Shown: positions 23,508 through 38,974, counted from the first letter of the stretch. The stretch is DNA of 64,000 nucleotides from Poriferisodalis sp026713105 (GCA_965115995.1 OZ220472.1:3038001-3102000), one strand, 5' to 3'. Notes: generated by a model not told the origin, from the sequence alone. Translations and numbers: made by a program.

Positions 23508-25592
23508 TCATTCGCCGCGGATGCGCTTGATGATCTCCTCGGCGATGGTGCGCGGCACTTGTTCGTAGTTGTCGAACTGCATGCTGTAAGTCGCGCGGCC
23601 CTGGGTGCGCGACCGCAGGTCGTTGGCGTAGCCGAACATCTCCGACAGCGGCACCTTGGCATCGATCACTTGGTTCACGCCACGCAATTCCATCTGCCCG
23701 ACTCGGCCGCGCCGTGAATTGAGGTCGCCGATGACATCGCCCATGTAGTCCTCGGGCGTGACGACCTCCACCGACATGACCGGCTCGAGCAGAACCGGCC
23801 GTGCCAGCCTGGCCGCATCGCGCATGGCCATCGTGCCGGCGATCTTGAACGCCATCTCCGAGGAGTCGACGTCGTGATGGTTGCCGTCGATCAGATCGAC
23901 GGACACGTCCACCAGCGGGAACCCTGCCAGCGGGCCGTTCTCCAGCGACGACTGCAAACCCGCGTCGACCGAGTTGATGTACTCGCGCGGGATCACACCG
24001 CCCCGGATGCTGTCCTCGAAGACGTATCCCTCGCCGGGCTCCGACGGGCGCACGTTGATGACCACCACGGCGTACTGGCCCGAGCCGCCGGTCTGCTTGA
24101 TGTGCCGGTACTCGAACTTGTTCACCGGCGCCGTGATCGTCTCGCGGTAGGCCACCTGCGGCTTGCCGATCGAGGCGTCCACTTTGAACTCGCGCAGCAT
24201 GCGGTCGACCAGCACTTCGAGGTGCAGCTCGCCCATGCCCGAGATCACGGTCTGGCCGGTCTCGTCGTCGGTTTTGACCTGGAAGGTGGGATCTTCCTCG
24301 CTGAGGGCCGTGAGCGCCCTGCCCAGCTTGTCCTGGTCGCCCTTGGACTTGGGCTCGACAGCGACGTGCACGACCGGGTCGGGGAAGTCGAGCTGTTCGA
24401 GCACGATCGACTTGGACGAATCGCACAGCGTGTCGCCGGTGCGGGTGTTCTTGAGGCCGATGCCGGCGACGATGTCGCCGGTCGCGATGTCTTCACGGTC
24501 TTCGCGGTTGTTGGCGTGCATCTGCAGGATGCGCCCGATGCGCTCGCGATTGCCCGTCGTGGTGTTGAGCACCTGGCCGCCACGCTCGAACCGGCCGCTG
24601 TACACCCGGAAGTAGGTCAGCTTGCCGACGTGAGGGTCGGTCATAATCTTGAACGCCAGCGCCGAGAACGGCTCATCGTCGCTGGGCTTGCGCTCCAGCT
24701 CTTCCTTGCCATTGGTGGAGCTACCCGTGATCGCAGGGATGTCCACCGGCGCCGGCAGGTACATCGTCACGGCGTCGAGCAGCGGTTGCACGCCTTTGTT
24801 CTTGAAGGCGCTGCCGGTGAGCACCGGCACGATCTGGCCGTCGAGCGTGCCCCGCCTGACTGCCCGCCGGATCGTGTCGGCATCGACGTCGTCGCCTTCG
24901 AGGTAGGCCATCATGATGTCCTCGTCGACATCGGCGAGCCGCTCGAGCAGCATGCTGCGGTACTCGGCGGCTCGGTCGGCGAGATCGGCAGGGATGTCGA
25001 CGATGTCGTAGGTGGCGCCCAGATCGTCGCCCTTCCACACCACTGCGTTCATCTCGACCAGGTCGACGACACCCTCAAAATCGGCCTCGAGCCCGATTGG
25101 CAACTGCAGCACGGCGGTGTTCGGCGTCAGACGTTCCTCGATGCTCGCCAGCGAACCGAAGAAGGACGCACCGGTGCGATCGAGCTTGTTGATGAAGCAC
25201 ATCCGCGGTACGCCGTACCGGTCGGCCTGTCGCCACACGGTCTCGGTTTGCGGTTCCACGCCCGCAACGCCGTCGAATACCGCGACGGCGCCGTCGAGCA
25301 CGCGCAGCGAGCGCTCCACCTCGACGGTGAAGTCAACGTGGCCTGGCGTATCGATGATGTTGATGACGTGGTCGTTCCAGTGGCAGGTGGTGGCAGCGGA
25401 GGTGATGGTGATGCCCCGCTCCTGCTCCTGCTCCATCCAGTCCATCGTGGCGGCGCCGTCGTGGACCTCGCCGATCTTGTAGTTGACACCGGTGTAGTAC
25501 AGGATCCGCTCCGTCACCGTGGTCTTGCCCGCGTCGATGTGGGCCATGATCCCGATGTTGCGGACGCGATCGAGAGGTTGCGTTCGAGCCAT
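23508..25592 (-). CDS. fusA: Translation elongation factor G
   Basis: EF-G drives translocation and, with RRF, ribosome recycling. The 694-residue protein has AHIDAGKT at 17-24 and the full five-domain architecture, ending with the YANDLRSRTQGRATYSMQF block of domain V/III type. The length is normal. It lies 51 bp after rpsG. Confidence 0.98.
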   Translation of the reverse strand: MARTQPLDRVRNIGIMAHIDAGKTTVTERILYYTGVNYKIGEVHDGAATMDWMEQEQERGITITSAATTCHWNDHVINIIDTPGHVDFTVEVERSLRVLDGAVAVFDGVAGVEPQTETVWRQADRYGVPRMCFINKLDRTGASFFGSLASIEERLTPNTAVLQLPIGLEADFEGVVDLVEMNAVVWKGDDLGATYDIVDIPADLADRAAEYRSMLLERLADVDEDIMMAYLEGDDVDADTIRRAVRRGTLDGQIVPVLTGSAFKNKGVQPLLDAVTMYLPAPVDIPAITGSSTNGKEELERKPSDDEPFSALAFKIMTDPHVGKLTYFRVYSGRFERGGQVLNTTTGNRERIGRILQMHANNREDREDIATGDIVAGIGLKNTRTGDTLCDSSKSIVLEQLDFPDPVVHVAVEPKSKGDQDKLGRALTALSEEDPTFQVKTDDETGQTVISGMGELHLEVLVDRMLREFKVDASIGKPQVAYRETITAPVNKFEYRHIKQTGGSGQYAVVVINVRPSEPGEGYVFEDSIRGGVIPREYINSVDAGLQSSLENGPLAGFPLVDVSVDLIDGNHHDVDSSEMAFKIAGTMAMRDAARLARPVLLEPVMSVEVVTPEDYMGDVIGDLNSRRGRVGQMELRGVNQVIDAKVPLSEMFGYANDLRSRTQGRATYSMQFDNYEQVPRTIAEEIIKRIRGE

Positions 25593-25643
25593 TTCAGCGT
25601 TGTCCCATTGATCAGATATCCCGATCAGCTCACCAGTGATCGA

Positions 25644-26114
25644 TTACCAGCGGTAGTGGGCGAAGGCCTTGTTGGCCTCTGCCATGCGGTGCGTGTCTTC
25701 ACGCCGCTTGGCAGCCGAGCCGGTGCCGTTGGAGGCATCCATCAGCTCGTTCGCGAGACGTTCAGACATCGTGCGCTCGCGGCGTTCGCGGGCGAAGCCC
25801 ACGATCCAACGGATCGCCAGCGCGGTGGCGCGGCGGGGGCGCACTTCGACAGGCACCTGGTAGGTGGCGCCGCCGACCCGGCGGCTCTTCACCTCGACTT
25901 GCGGTCGGGTGTTGTCGACCGCTCGCTTCAGGATCTCGAGCGGCTCGCCACCGGTTCGCTCTCCCACGGCGTCCATCGCCTGGTACACGATGCGCTCGGC
26001 CACCGAACGCTTGCCGCGCCGTAGCACCTTGTTGATGAACTGGGTGACCAGCGTGGAGTCGTAAACCGGGTCGGGAGCAATGTCGCGGCGTGGCGCGGCG
26101 CCTCGGCGGGGCAT
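25644..26114 (-). CDS. rpsG: 30S ribosomal protein S7
   Basis: This 156-residue protein starts MPRRGAAPRRDIAPDPVYDS, matching S7, which nucleates the 30S head and contacts tRNA in the E site. The ATG lies one base after the rpsL stop with a GGGAG site inside rpsL, so the two are coupled. A longer in-frame ORF extends into rpsL and is rejected. Confidence 0.97.
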   Translation of the reverse strand: MPRRGAAPRRDIAPDPVYDSTLVTQFINKVLRRGKRSVAERIVYQAMDAVGERTGGEPLEILKRAVDNTRPQVEVKSRRVGGATYQVPVEVRPRRATALAIRWIVGFARERRERTMSERLANELMDASNGTGSAAKRREDTHRMAEANKAFAHYRW

Positions 26115-26115
26115 C

Positions 26116-26487
26116 TCAGGACTCCCGCTTGGCGCCGTAGCGCGAGCGTGCCTGCTGGCGGGCATTCACGCCCGAGGCGTCGAGCGCTCCACGGATGATC
26201 TTGTAACGGACACCGGGAAGGTCCTTGACCCGCCCGCCACGAACCAGGACGATGCTGTGCTCTTGCAGGTTGTGGCCCTCACCCGGAATGTAGGCGGTCA
26301 CCTCGACGCCGCTGGTGAGGCGCACGCGGGCAACCTTGCGCAGCGCGGAGTTCGGCTTCTTCGGCGTGTGCGTGTAGACGCGTGTGCAGACCCCGCGCCG
26401 CTGGGGCGAGCCCTTCAACGCAGGCGTTCGCACCTTCGTCGGCTTGGACTTTCGGCCCTTGCGGACCAGTTGCTGGATCGTGGGCAC
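26116..26487 (-). CDS. rpsL: 30S ribosomal protein S12
   Basis: This 123-residue protein begins at a GTG (VPTIQQLVRKGRKSK) with a GAGG site nine bases upstream. The decoding loop TPKKPNSALRK and the GGRVKDLPGVRYK loop are wild type at both lysines that mutate in streptomycin resistance. The PGEGHNLQEHS motif is the usual target of the methylthio-aspartate modification in bacteria that have it. Confidence 0.97.
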   Translation of the reverse strand: MPTIQQLVRKGRKSKPTKVRTPALKGSPQRRGVCTRVYTHTPKKPNSALRKVARVRLTSGVEVTAYIPGEGHNLQEHSIVLVRGGRVKDLPGVRYKIIRGALDASGVNARQQARSRYGAKRES

Positions 26488-26606
26488 CAGTACCTCGGGG
26501 AGTAGGGGACCCCAGTGAGTCGGGGCTGTCAGCGGGACAGATTGATGAACAGGAGTCGGCAGATCTGCGCAATGCCCCACCGGCGGCGCGCCGAAACCGG
26601 CTTTGA

Positions 26607-26635
26607 AGGCTAGGCAGCGCGCCCCAGCACGACAA
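26607..26635 (-). promoter_or_regulatory. Candidate rpsL-operon promoter
   Basis: On the minus strand TTGTCG (26630-26635) and TAGCCT (26607-26612) are separated by 17 bp, 119 bp upstream of the rpsL start and inside the 186-bp rpoC-rpsL gap. Motif prediction only. Confidence 0.4.
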
Positions 26636-26673
26636 CCGTTCGCGTCGCGCGAGCCGCAGGGCGCAGCGGCACC

Positions 26674-30612
<3,939 letters not shown>

Positions 30613-30688
30613 GAGTTATGTCCGGCTCTGTGTGTGTGTCGTGGCAGTTCTTGTGGTGCTGTTGCGGCTGCTGGGTGCCATGCGCTGT

Positions 30689-34348
<3,660 letters not shown>

Positions 34349-34458
34349 CGGACTCTCCTAGCGCTTCAATTGTGCGGGATGGGTCGCGGGCGACTGCCCA
34401 CGGCAGGCAACGAGGGGGCGGATACGCGCGCAGTCGCAGGCGTCCGCAGCAAACAGGG

Positions 34459-34557
34459 AGCCCAACGTTGGGCTTCGATGCTGGGGACTGATGGGTGCGC
34501 GAATGGGGAGGCCACCTGAGCCACGGCCTTGGCAACGCTACCCAGCAACGCTGGGCG
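34459..34557 (-). terminator. rplL-rpoB intergenic palindromes, possible attenuator
   Basis: Two inverted repeats lie in this gap. One is the perfect 16-bp palindrome AGCCCAACGTTGGGCT (34459-34474). The other is CCCAGC-GTT-GCTGGG (34543-34557 on the minus strand). Neither has a U-tract, so a partial terminator or RNA processing site is more likely than a full stop. Partial termination between rplL and rpoB is well known in E. coli. Confidence 0.4.
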
Positions 34558-34596
34558 CCACAACCGCGGCTCGAAGCAACGCTCCGGGGCAGCCGT

Positions 34597-34989
34597 TCAG
34601 GACAGCTCGACGGTGGCGCCGACGGCCTCGAGGGCTTCCTTGGCCTTGTCGGCGTCTACCTTCGGCACGCCTTCGAGCACGGCCTTCGGAGCGGCCTCCA
34701 CGAGATCCTTGGCCTCCTTGAGACCCAAGCTCGTGAGCGAGCGCACCTCCTTGATGACCTGGACCTTCTTGTCGCCGATGGCGGTCAGCGTGACGGTGAC
34801 CTCGTCGGCGGCCTCCTCGGCAGCTTCGCCGGCGGCGTCTGCCCCTGCGGCACCCGCTGCCACCATCATCGGGGCGGCCGCCGCGGCGGTGACATCGAAG
34901 CGCTCTTCGAACGCTTTCTTCAGCTCGACGAGTTCGAGCACCGTCATATTGCCGATGGCGTCGAGGATCTCTTCGGTGGACGTGCTCAT
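34597..34989 (-). CDS. rplL: 50S ribosomal protein L7/L12
   Basis: This 130-residue protein has the N-terminal dimerisation helices, an Ala-rich hinge near 38-60, and the C-terminal factor-binding domain (TAIGDKKVQVIKEVRSLTSL, KDLVEAAPKAVLEGV). It forms the mobile stalk that recruits GTPase factors. Its ATG overlaps the rplJ stop. Confidence 0.97.
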   Translation of the reverse strand: MSTSTEEILDAIGNMTVLELVELKKAFEERFDVTAAAAAPMMVAAGAAGADAAGEAAEEAADEVTVTLTAIGDKKVQVIKEVRSLTSLGLKEAKDLVEAAPKAVLEGVPKVDADKAKEALEAVGATVELS

Positions 34990-35636
34990 TGGTTGTTCTC
35001 CGTATTTGATTCGGCTGGGTCTGTCTCGGCTGGGGCTGTCTCGGCCTGATTTGTTTCGGCTGGGGCTGTCTCGGCTGGTGCCGGTGGACTGTCGGGGGTC
35101 TTGTCGATCAAGGCTTGGACAAGACCGGACATCTCGCCGATCAAGTTGTTCATCATCGATGCCAGCGAGCTCAACGGCGCCGCCAATGCACCGAGTATCT
35201 GCGCCATCAGCTCATCGTGAGACGGCAGGTCGGCGAGTTCGCGAACTTGGGCGTCGCTCAGCAGGGTGCCCGCCAGCACGCCGCCCTTGATGATCAGCGC
35301 TTCGTGCTCAGTCGCGAACGTACGCAGGGCCTTCGCGGCCGCCGATGGATCCTTGCCGCAGAATGCCAGCGCTGTGGGCCCCCCGAGCAGATCGAGCGTC
35401 CCGGCCGGCGCATCGTCGGACAGCGCAAGGCGAACCAGGGTGTTCTTGTAGATCTTGTAGCGGCAGTCGGCATCGATGAGGCGGCCCCGCAGGTCAGCCA
35501 TCTCGGTGACGTCCAGCCCCCGGTATTCGGTGAACAGCACCGCCTCGGCATCGTTGTAACGCTCGCGGACTTCGTCCACCACGGCGACCTTGTCGGCCCG
35601 TGGCGCGCGCTCGTCAGCGGTTGTTGCTGTCGCCAC
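34986..35636 (-). CDS. rplJ: 50S ribosomal protein L10 with repetitive acidic tail
   Basis: This 216-residue protein starts at GTG (35636) with AGGAGG eight bases upstream; the longer ORF extends into the leader. L10 anchors the L12 dimers to 23S rRNA. The conserved core is LFTEYRGLDVTEMADLRGRL and YKIYKNTLVRLA. The C-terminal 30 or so residues form Pro-Ala-Glu-Thr repeats (PAETAPAETNQAETAPAETD), encoded by a 15-bp unit between about 35000 and 35090. Confidence 0.95.
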   Translation of the reverse strand: MATATTADERAPRADKVAVVDEVRERYNDAEAVLFTEYRGLDVTEMADLRGRLIDADCRYKIYKNTLVRLALSDDAPAGTLDLLGGPTALAFCGKDPSAAAKALRTFATEHEALIIKGGVLAGTLLSDAQVRELADLPSHDELMAQILGALAAPLSSLASMMNNLIGEMSGLVQALIDKTPDSPPAPAETAPAETNQAETAPAETDPAESNTENNQ

Positions 35637-35965
35637 TGTGGGGACCTCCTGTGTTGCGGGATGCTGCGGGAGACCGCGGCATGTGATGTTGTCGGGCGGT
35701 GGGATCGCTCCCGGTCCCAGATTGGGCACCGGTCCGCAGACCAGACAGAACCGCACCCCGACGCTGACGCGCACAGGAAGAGAGTCCGCCTCATCGGGCC
35801 CGACCCCTCTGGCTCACCCGAGTCGGGCGAACCCCTGAACGTGGTTCAGACAGGGCCGGTTTCAGGCCGAAGCCACCGAATTTCTACGGCGAGCAAGTTG
35901 TCGAGTGGCAAACGCTACCGACCGCGCCCGCCGATTCAACTGCCGGAAGATCCGGCGGTGCACCG
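35637..35965 (-). other. rplA-rplJ intergenic leader (329 bp, no gene)
   Basis: This is the longest gene-free stretch. It contains a candidate promoter just after rplA, an inverted repeat GCCGGA-TCT-TCCGGC near 35941-35955, and a hairpin GGGA-TCGC-TCCC close to 35700-35712. In many bacteria the rplJL leader binds the L10-L12 complex for autoregulation. I cannot confirm the kink-turn motif by eye. Confidence 0.6.
35912..35939 (-). promoter_or_regulatory. Candidate rplJL promoter
   Basis: On the minus strand TTGAAT (35934-35939) and TAGCGT (35912-35917) are separated by 16 bp, immediately downstream of the rplA stop and about 276 bp upstream of rplJ. This would start the long regulatory leader. 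Motif prediction only. Confidence 0.4.
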
Positions 35966-36652
35966 CTAGTTGAAGGTGGTGGGGTCGATGTGGATGCCCG
36001 GGCCCATGGTCGACGAGACAACCATCTTGCGGACGTAGCGACCCTTGGCACTGGCCGGCCTTGCCCGCGCCAGCTCGTCCATGACCGCTTCGAGATTGGC
36101 GCTCAAGTCCTCAGCGGAGAAGCTCACCTTGCCGATCGCCAAATGCACGTTGCCGTACCGATCCGTGCGGTACTCGATCTTGCCGCCCTTGAACTCGCCC
36201 ACGGCCCTGCTGACATCGGGCGTGACCGTGCCGGATTTGGGATTCGGCATGAGGCCACGCGGGCCCAGCACCTTGCCCAGCCGGCCGACCACGCCCATCA
36301 TGTCCGGCGTCGCGATCGCTACGTCGAAGTCGGTGAAGCCGCCCTCCACACGCTCGGCCAAGTCGGCGCCGCCCACGACATCGGCACCTGCCTCGGAGGC
36401 TTCTGCTGCGGCGTCGCCCTGCGCGAACACCGCGACGCGCACGTCTCCGCCCGTTCCCGAAGGCAACGCGACGGTGCCGCGCACCATCTGGTCGGCCTTG
36501 CGCGGGTCCACGCCGAGCCGCACCGACAGGTCGACGGTCTCATCGAACTTCGCTGGTGCAAGCGTGCGCACCATGTCGATCGCCTGGGAGGGCTCGTGCA
36601 TCATCTGCCGGTCGTACCGTCGGGTCGCCTCGGCGTACTTCTTGCCTGACAT
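35966..36652 (-). CDS. rplA: 50S ribosomal protein L1
   Basis: This 228-residue protein contains the conserved motifs GTVALPSGTGGDVRVAVFA, VLGPRGLMPNPKSGTVTPDV and SFSAEDLSANLEAV. L1 forms the stalk near the E site and represses its own operon in E. coli. The start MSGKKYAEATRRYDRQMM has AGGAG seven bases upstream. The same start region, including the ribosome binding site, is duplicated 99 bp upstream in the gap to rplK. Confidence 0.97.
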   Translation of the reverse strand: MSGKKYAEATRRYDRQMMHEPSQAIDMVRTLAPAKFDETVDLSVRLGVDPRKADQMVRGTVALPSGTGGDVRVAVFAQGDAAAEASEAGADVVGGADLAERVEGGFTDFDVAIATPDMMGVVGRLGKVLGPRGLMPNPKSGTVTPDVSRAVGEFKGGKIEYRTDRYGNVHLAIGKVSFSAEDLSANLEAVMDELARARPASAKGRYVRKMVVSSTMGPGIHIDPTTFN

Positions 36653-36782
36653 CTCTGTTCTCCTACGCTGCGCCGCGACTCAGACCGCGGGCTCGTGCAT
36701 CATCTGCCGGTCGTACCGTCGGGTCGCCTCGGCGCAACAGCTCGCTGACATCTCTGTTCTCCTACGCTGCGCCGCTACTCAG
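36591..36782. repeat. 99-bp tandem duplication of the rplA 5' end and ribosome binding site
   Basis: Copy one begins at 36591 inside rplA and copy two at 36690 in the rplK-rplA gap. About 93 bp align, identical except for a 10-bp patch in the first codons of the reading frame (GTACTTCTTG against GCAACAGCTC) and one base near the far end. The repeat covers the ribosome binding site, start codon and about 20 codons of rplA. Confidence 0.92.
36680..36751 (-). pseudogene. 23-codon mini-ORF, truncated duplicate of the rplA start
   Basis: The upstream copy of the duplication retains an ATG and an AGGAG site. It reads MSASCCAEATRRYDRQMM then HEPAV and a stop, so the first 21 codons match L1 except at positions 3-6. 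It ends 27 bp before the real rplA ATG. It may be an inert remnant or act as a translated leader in front of rplA. The start and site look functional. Confidence 0.75.
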
Positions 36783-37234
36783 CCGGCGACTTCGATGCCC
36801 ATCGACCGCGCCGTGCCGATGACCTGCAGCTTGGCGCTCTCGAGATCTCGAGCGTTGAGGTCGGGCATCTTCGTGTTGGCAATCTCGGCCACCTGAGCCT
36901 GGGTGACGTGCGCCACGGTCTCGCGGCCGGGATTCTCAGCGGCCTTCTCGAGCCCCGCTGCCTGGCGGAGCAGCACCGAGGTCGGAGGCGTCTTGGTGAT
37001 GAACGTGAAGGAGCGATCTTCGAAGATGGTGATCTCCGCGGGCACAATCGTGCCTCGCTGGCTCTCCGTCTTGGAGTTGTACTCCTTGCAGAAGTCCATG
37101 ATCGCCACGCCGTGCGGGCCGAGCGCCGTGCCGACCGGCGGCGCCGGCGACGCCTGCCCGGCGGGGATCTGGATCTTCACAACCGCTGCGACCCGCTTGC
37201 GGCCTGCCGCGGGTCTTGCCGGGTTGTCTGCCAT
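36779..37234 (-). CDS. rplK: 50S ribosomal protein L11
   Basis: This 151-residue protein has the L11 core IQIPAGQASPAPPVGTALGP and KTPPTSVLLRQAAG. L11 binds the GTPase-associated centre of 23S rRNA and is the thiostrepton and stringent-response (RelA) contact. The N-terminus is about ten residues longer than minimal. AGGAGC precedes the ATG. It is followed by the rplA duplication. Confidence 0.97.
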   Translation of the reverse strand: MADNPARPAAGRKRVAAVVKIQIPAGQASPAPPVGTALGPHGVAIMDFCKEYNSKTESQRGTIVPAEITIFEDRSFTFITKTPPTSVLLRQAAGLEKAAENPGRETVAHVTQAQVAEIANTKMPDLNARDLESAKLQVIGTARSMGIEVAG

Positions 37235-37246
37235 CAGGTGCTCCTT

Positions 37247-37302
37247 GTGGAATTGCCCTCGCAGGGGCTCGGGTCTGAGTGGAATTGCCCTCGCAGGGGC
37301 TC
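37247..37302. repeat. 24-bp direct repeat in the nusG-rplK gap
   Basis: GTGGAATTGCCCTCGCAGGG plus GCTC occurs at 37247-37270 and 37279-37302, 32 bp apart. The second copy includes the last bases of the nusG stop. The transcribed strand could form weak GCCC/GGGC stems. The gap is otherwise only 66 bp. Confidence 0.85.
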
Positions 37303-38083
37303 AGATCTTTGCGACTTGGACGAAGTCGAGCTCGACGGGAGTCTCACGGCCGAAGATGTTCACCAGCACCTTCACCTTCAGCTGCTCCTCGTTGATCTCG
37401 ATGACCTGACCCTGGAAGTCAGAGAACGGTCCTTCCTTGATGCGCACGCCCTCGTCGATCTCGAAGATCATTGAAGGCTTGGTACGGCGCGGCATCTCGG
37501 GTCCGTCGTCGGGCTCGGCGAGAAACGACTCCACCTCCCTGCGGCGCAGGGGCGACGGCTTGCCGCCGGGACCCGCGTACCCGGTGACCCCGGGCGTGCT
37601 GCGGATCATGTGGTGGGCCTCGTCGCTGGGACGGCAACGGATCAACAGGTAGCCGGGGAAGACCTTTTTCTTGGCGACGACCTTGCGGCCGGCCTTGAAC
37701 TCGATGACGTCCTCCATCGGGATCGCGACTTCGAGAATCTGCTCCTCCATGTCGAACGTGCCGATGCGGGCTTCGAGGTTCTGCTTGACCTTCTTCTCGT
37801 AGCCCGACTGCGTGTGCACGACGAACCAGCGGCCTGGTCGGTCGTAGGGCGAGACCCGCTTGGCCTCAGGCTCTTCGGTGGCGAGCAGCTCATCCTCGCT
37901 GAGCACGTCGACGAATCCGCCCTCGTCGGCGGGAACGTCGGCGGCATCTGCGCCCTCAGCGGATTCGGCCGCCTCGGCGCCCGGACCCAGCAGCGTGGTT
38001 GCCGTCTGAGAACTCAGCAACCGGCGTGCGGTCGCCATTGGATCAGTCTCGGGTTCTGCGGGTGTCTCGGTTACGTCACTCAT
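37301..38083 (-). CDS. nusG: Transcription termination/antitermination factor NusG
   Basis: NusG binds RNA polymerase and couples it to Rho or to the ribosome. Of 260 residues, the first 85 or so are an acidic Ala/Glu-rich extension, common in actinobacteria. The NGN domain follows (RWFVVHTQSGYEKKVKQNLE and FPGYLLIRC), and then the KOW domain (EGPFSDFQGQVIEINEEQ). It lies 21 bp after secE. Confidence 0.96.
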   Translation of the reverse strand: MSDVTETPAEPETDPMATARRLLSSQTATTLLGPGAEAAESAEGADAADVPADEGGFVDVLSEDELLATEEPEAKRVSPYDRPGRWFVVHTQSGYEKKVKQNLEARIGTFDMEEQILEVAIPMEDVIEFKAGRKVVAKKKVFPGYLLIRCRPSDEAHHMIRSTPGVTGYAGPGGKPSPLRRREVESFLAEPDDGPEMPRRTKPSMIFEIDEGVRIKEGPFSDFQGQVIEINEEQLKVKVLVNIFGRETPVELDFVQVAKI

Positions 38084-38104
38084 GTTGGCCAGTTCTGCAG
38101 TTCG

Positions 38105-38413
38105 TCAGTTCACGTCGAAGAGGCGGAGGACGCCCTCGCCCAGAATCCAGTCGAATCCGGCGATCATCGCCGTCAGGATCACGATGGTGATGAACACGAC
38201 GATCGAGTAGTTGACGATCTCGGCGCGAGTCGGCCAGATCACCTTCTTGAGCTCGGAACGTACTTCGCCGACGAACTGGGCCGGTCCAGCTCGCTCCGAA
38301 GTGGGCGACGCCGACGCCGCCTGACGCCGTTCGCGCCTCCCCGCGGGCGCGCCATCAGCTCCCATCTCGCCCTGACGCTGCAGGTGACGGCGTGTCCGTC
38401 GGTTCATGGCCAT
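38105..38413 (-). CDS. secE: Preprotein translocase subunit SecE
   Basis: This 102-residue protein has a basic, Ala-rich N-terminal half, then the conserved amphipathic helix FVGEVRSELKKVIWPTRAEI and one membrane segment near 70-90. It clamps SecY. The second ATG, two codons on, is also possible. It lies 111 bp after tRNA-Trp, as in other bacteria. Confidence 0.95.
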   Translation of the reverse strand: MAMNRRTRRHLQRQGEMGADGAPAGRRERRQAASASPTSERAGPAQFVGEVRSELKKVIWPTRAEIVNYSIVVFITIVILTAMIAGFDWILGEGVLRLFDVN

Positions 38414-38524
38414 CGGGGAAGTCTCCGACCCTCTATCTCTCAGGGATTTGTTTTCTCAGTGACTTGACTGGGGGCTTGGGCATGGTCGATCCGCCCGGCT
38501 GACGGTCCAATCTTGGCGGAAGCG

Positions 38525-38598
38525 CAGGGCAGGAGGGACTTGAACCCGCAACCGCCGGTTTTGGAGACCGGTGCTCTACCAAATTGAGCTACTGCCCT
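38525..38598 (-). tRNA. trnW: tRNA-Trp (anticodon CCA)
   Basis: The acceptor stem pairs AGGGCAG with CTGCCCT, the anticodon stem and loop read CCGGT-CTCCAAA-ACCGG, and the T arm holds GGTTCAAGTCC. The discriminator base is G, as usual for tRNA-Trp. CCA is not encoded. It lies just upstream of secE. Confidence 0.95.
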
Positions 38599-38713
38599 GA
38601 GCGTCGGCGCATCGCGTGCGATGCACGGGTGACACTTAGTGCGGGCTTTCTTGGCGAATGTCCGCCGCAACAGGCTACCGGCAGCGATCTGGGTCGCGTC
38701 CAGAGGAGTGTCG

Positions 38714-38787
38714 TAGCGGGACTGGGACTCGAACCCAGGACCTCACGATTATGAGCCGTGCGCTCTGACCAACTGAGCTATCCCGCC
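38714..38787 (-). tRNA. trnM: tRNA-Met, elongator (anticodon CAT)
   Basis: The acceptor stem is GGCGGGA with TCCCGCT (one G-U pair), the anticodon loop is CTCATAA, and the T loop is GGTTCGAGTCC. There is no first-pair mismatch as expected in an initiator, so it is read as elongator. CCA is not encoded. A damaged partial copy lies about 100 bp upstream. Confidence 0.93.
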
Positions 38788-38974
38788 AAAATGTGCACGC
38801 GGAGCCTACTGGCACCACCAATCGCGCTCCCCGCCAGGACCTCACGATGCTGCGCTACCGGCGGCGACCGCAAGCGGCCGCCGCTGCCGTGCGCTCTGAC
38901 CAACTGAGCTATCCCGCCAAAATGTGCTCGCCGAGCCTACTGGTACCGCCGATCGTGCTCCCCGCCAGGACCTC
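38756..38974. repeat. 131-bp tandem duplication covering the 5' half of tRNA-Met
   Basis: The segment from 38756 (CCGTGCGCTCTGACCAACTG and following) to about 38843 recurs from 38887 to 38974 with a few substitutions. It contains the tRNA 5' half, the AAAATGTGC upstream flank and a spacer including GAGCCTACTGG and CTCCCCGCCAGGACCTC. Part of the 3' half of the tRNA (CCAGGACCTCACGAT) is at 38735-38749 and 38834-38848. Confidence 0.88.
38834..38918 (-). pseudogene. tRNA-Met pseudogene with 38-nt palindromic insertion
   Basis: On the minus strand the copy keeps the acceptor 5' strand, D arm and 5' anticodon stem. The anticodon-loop bases are then replaced by 38 nt containing a GGCGGCCGC-TT-GCGGTCGCC hairpin. 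The 3' anticodon stem and variable loop resume, but the T arm and 3' acceptor strand are lost. It cannot fold as a tRNA. Confidence 0.8.

Noticed and set aside
38599..38713. rpmG (L33) among the tRNAs before secE
   Set aside because: The 115-bp gap between tRNA-Trp and tRNA-Met is too short and has no CxxC-containing frame; the gene must be elsewhere.
38838..38918. The second tRNA-Met copy as a functional intron-containing tRNA
   Set aside because: The T arm and 3' acceptor strand are missing, so removing the 38-nt insert would not restore a tRNA.
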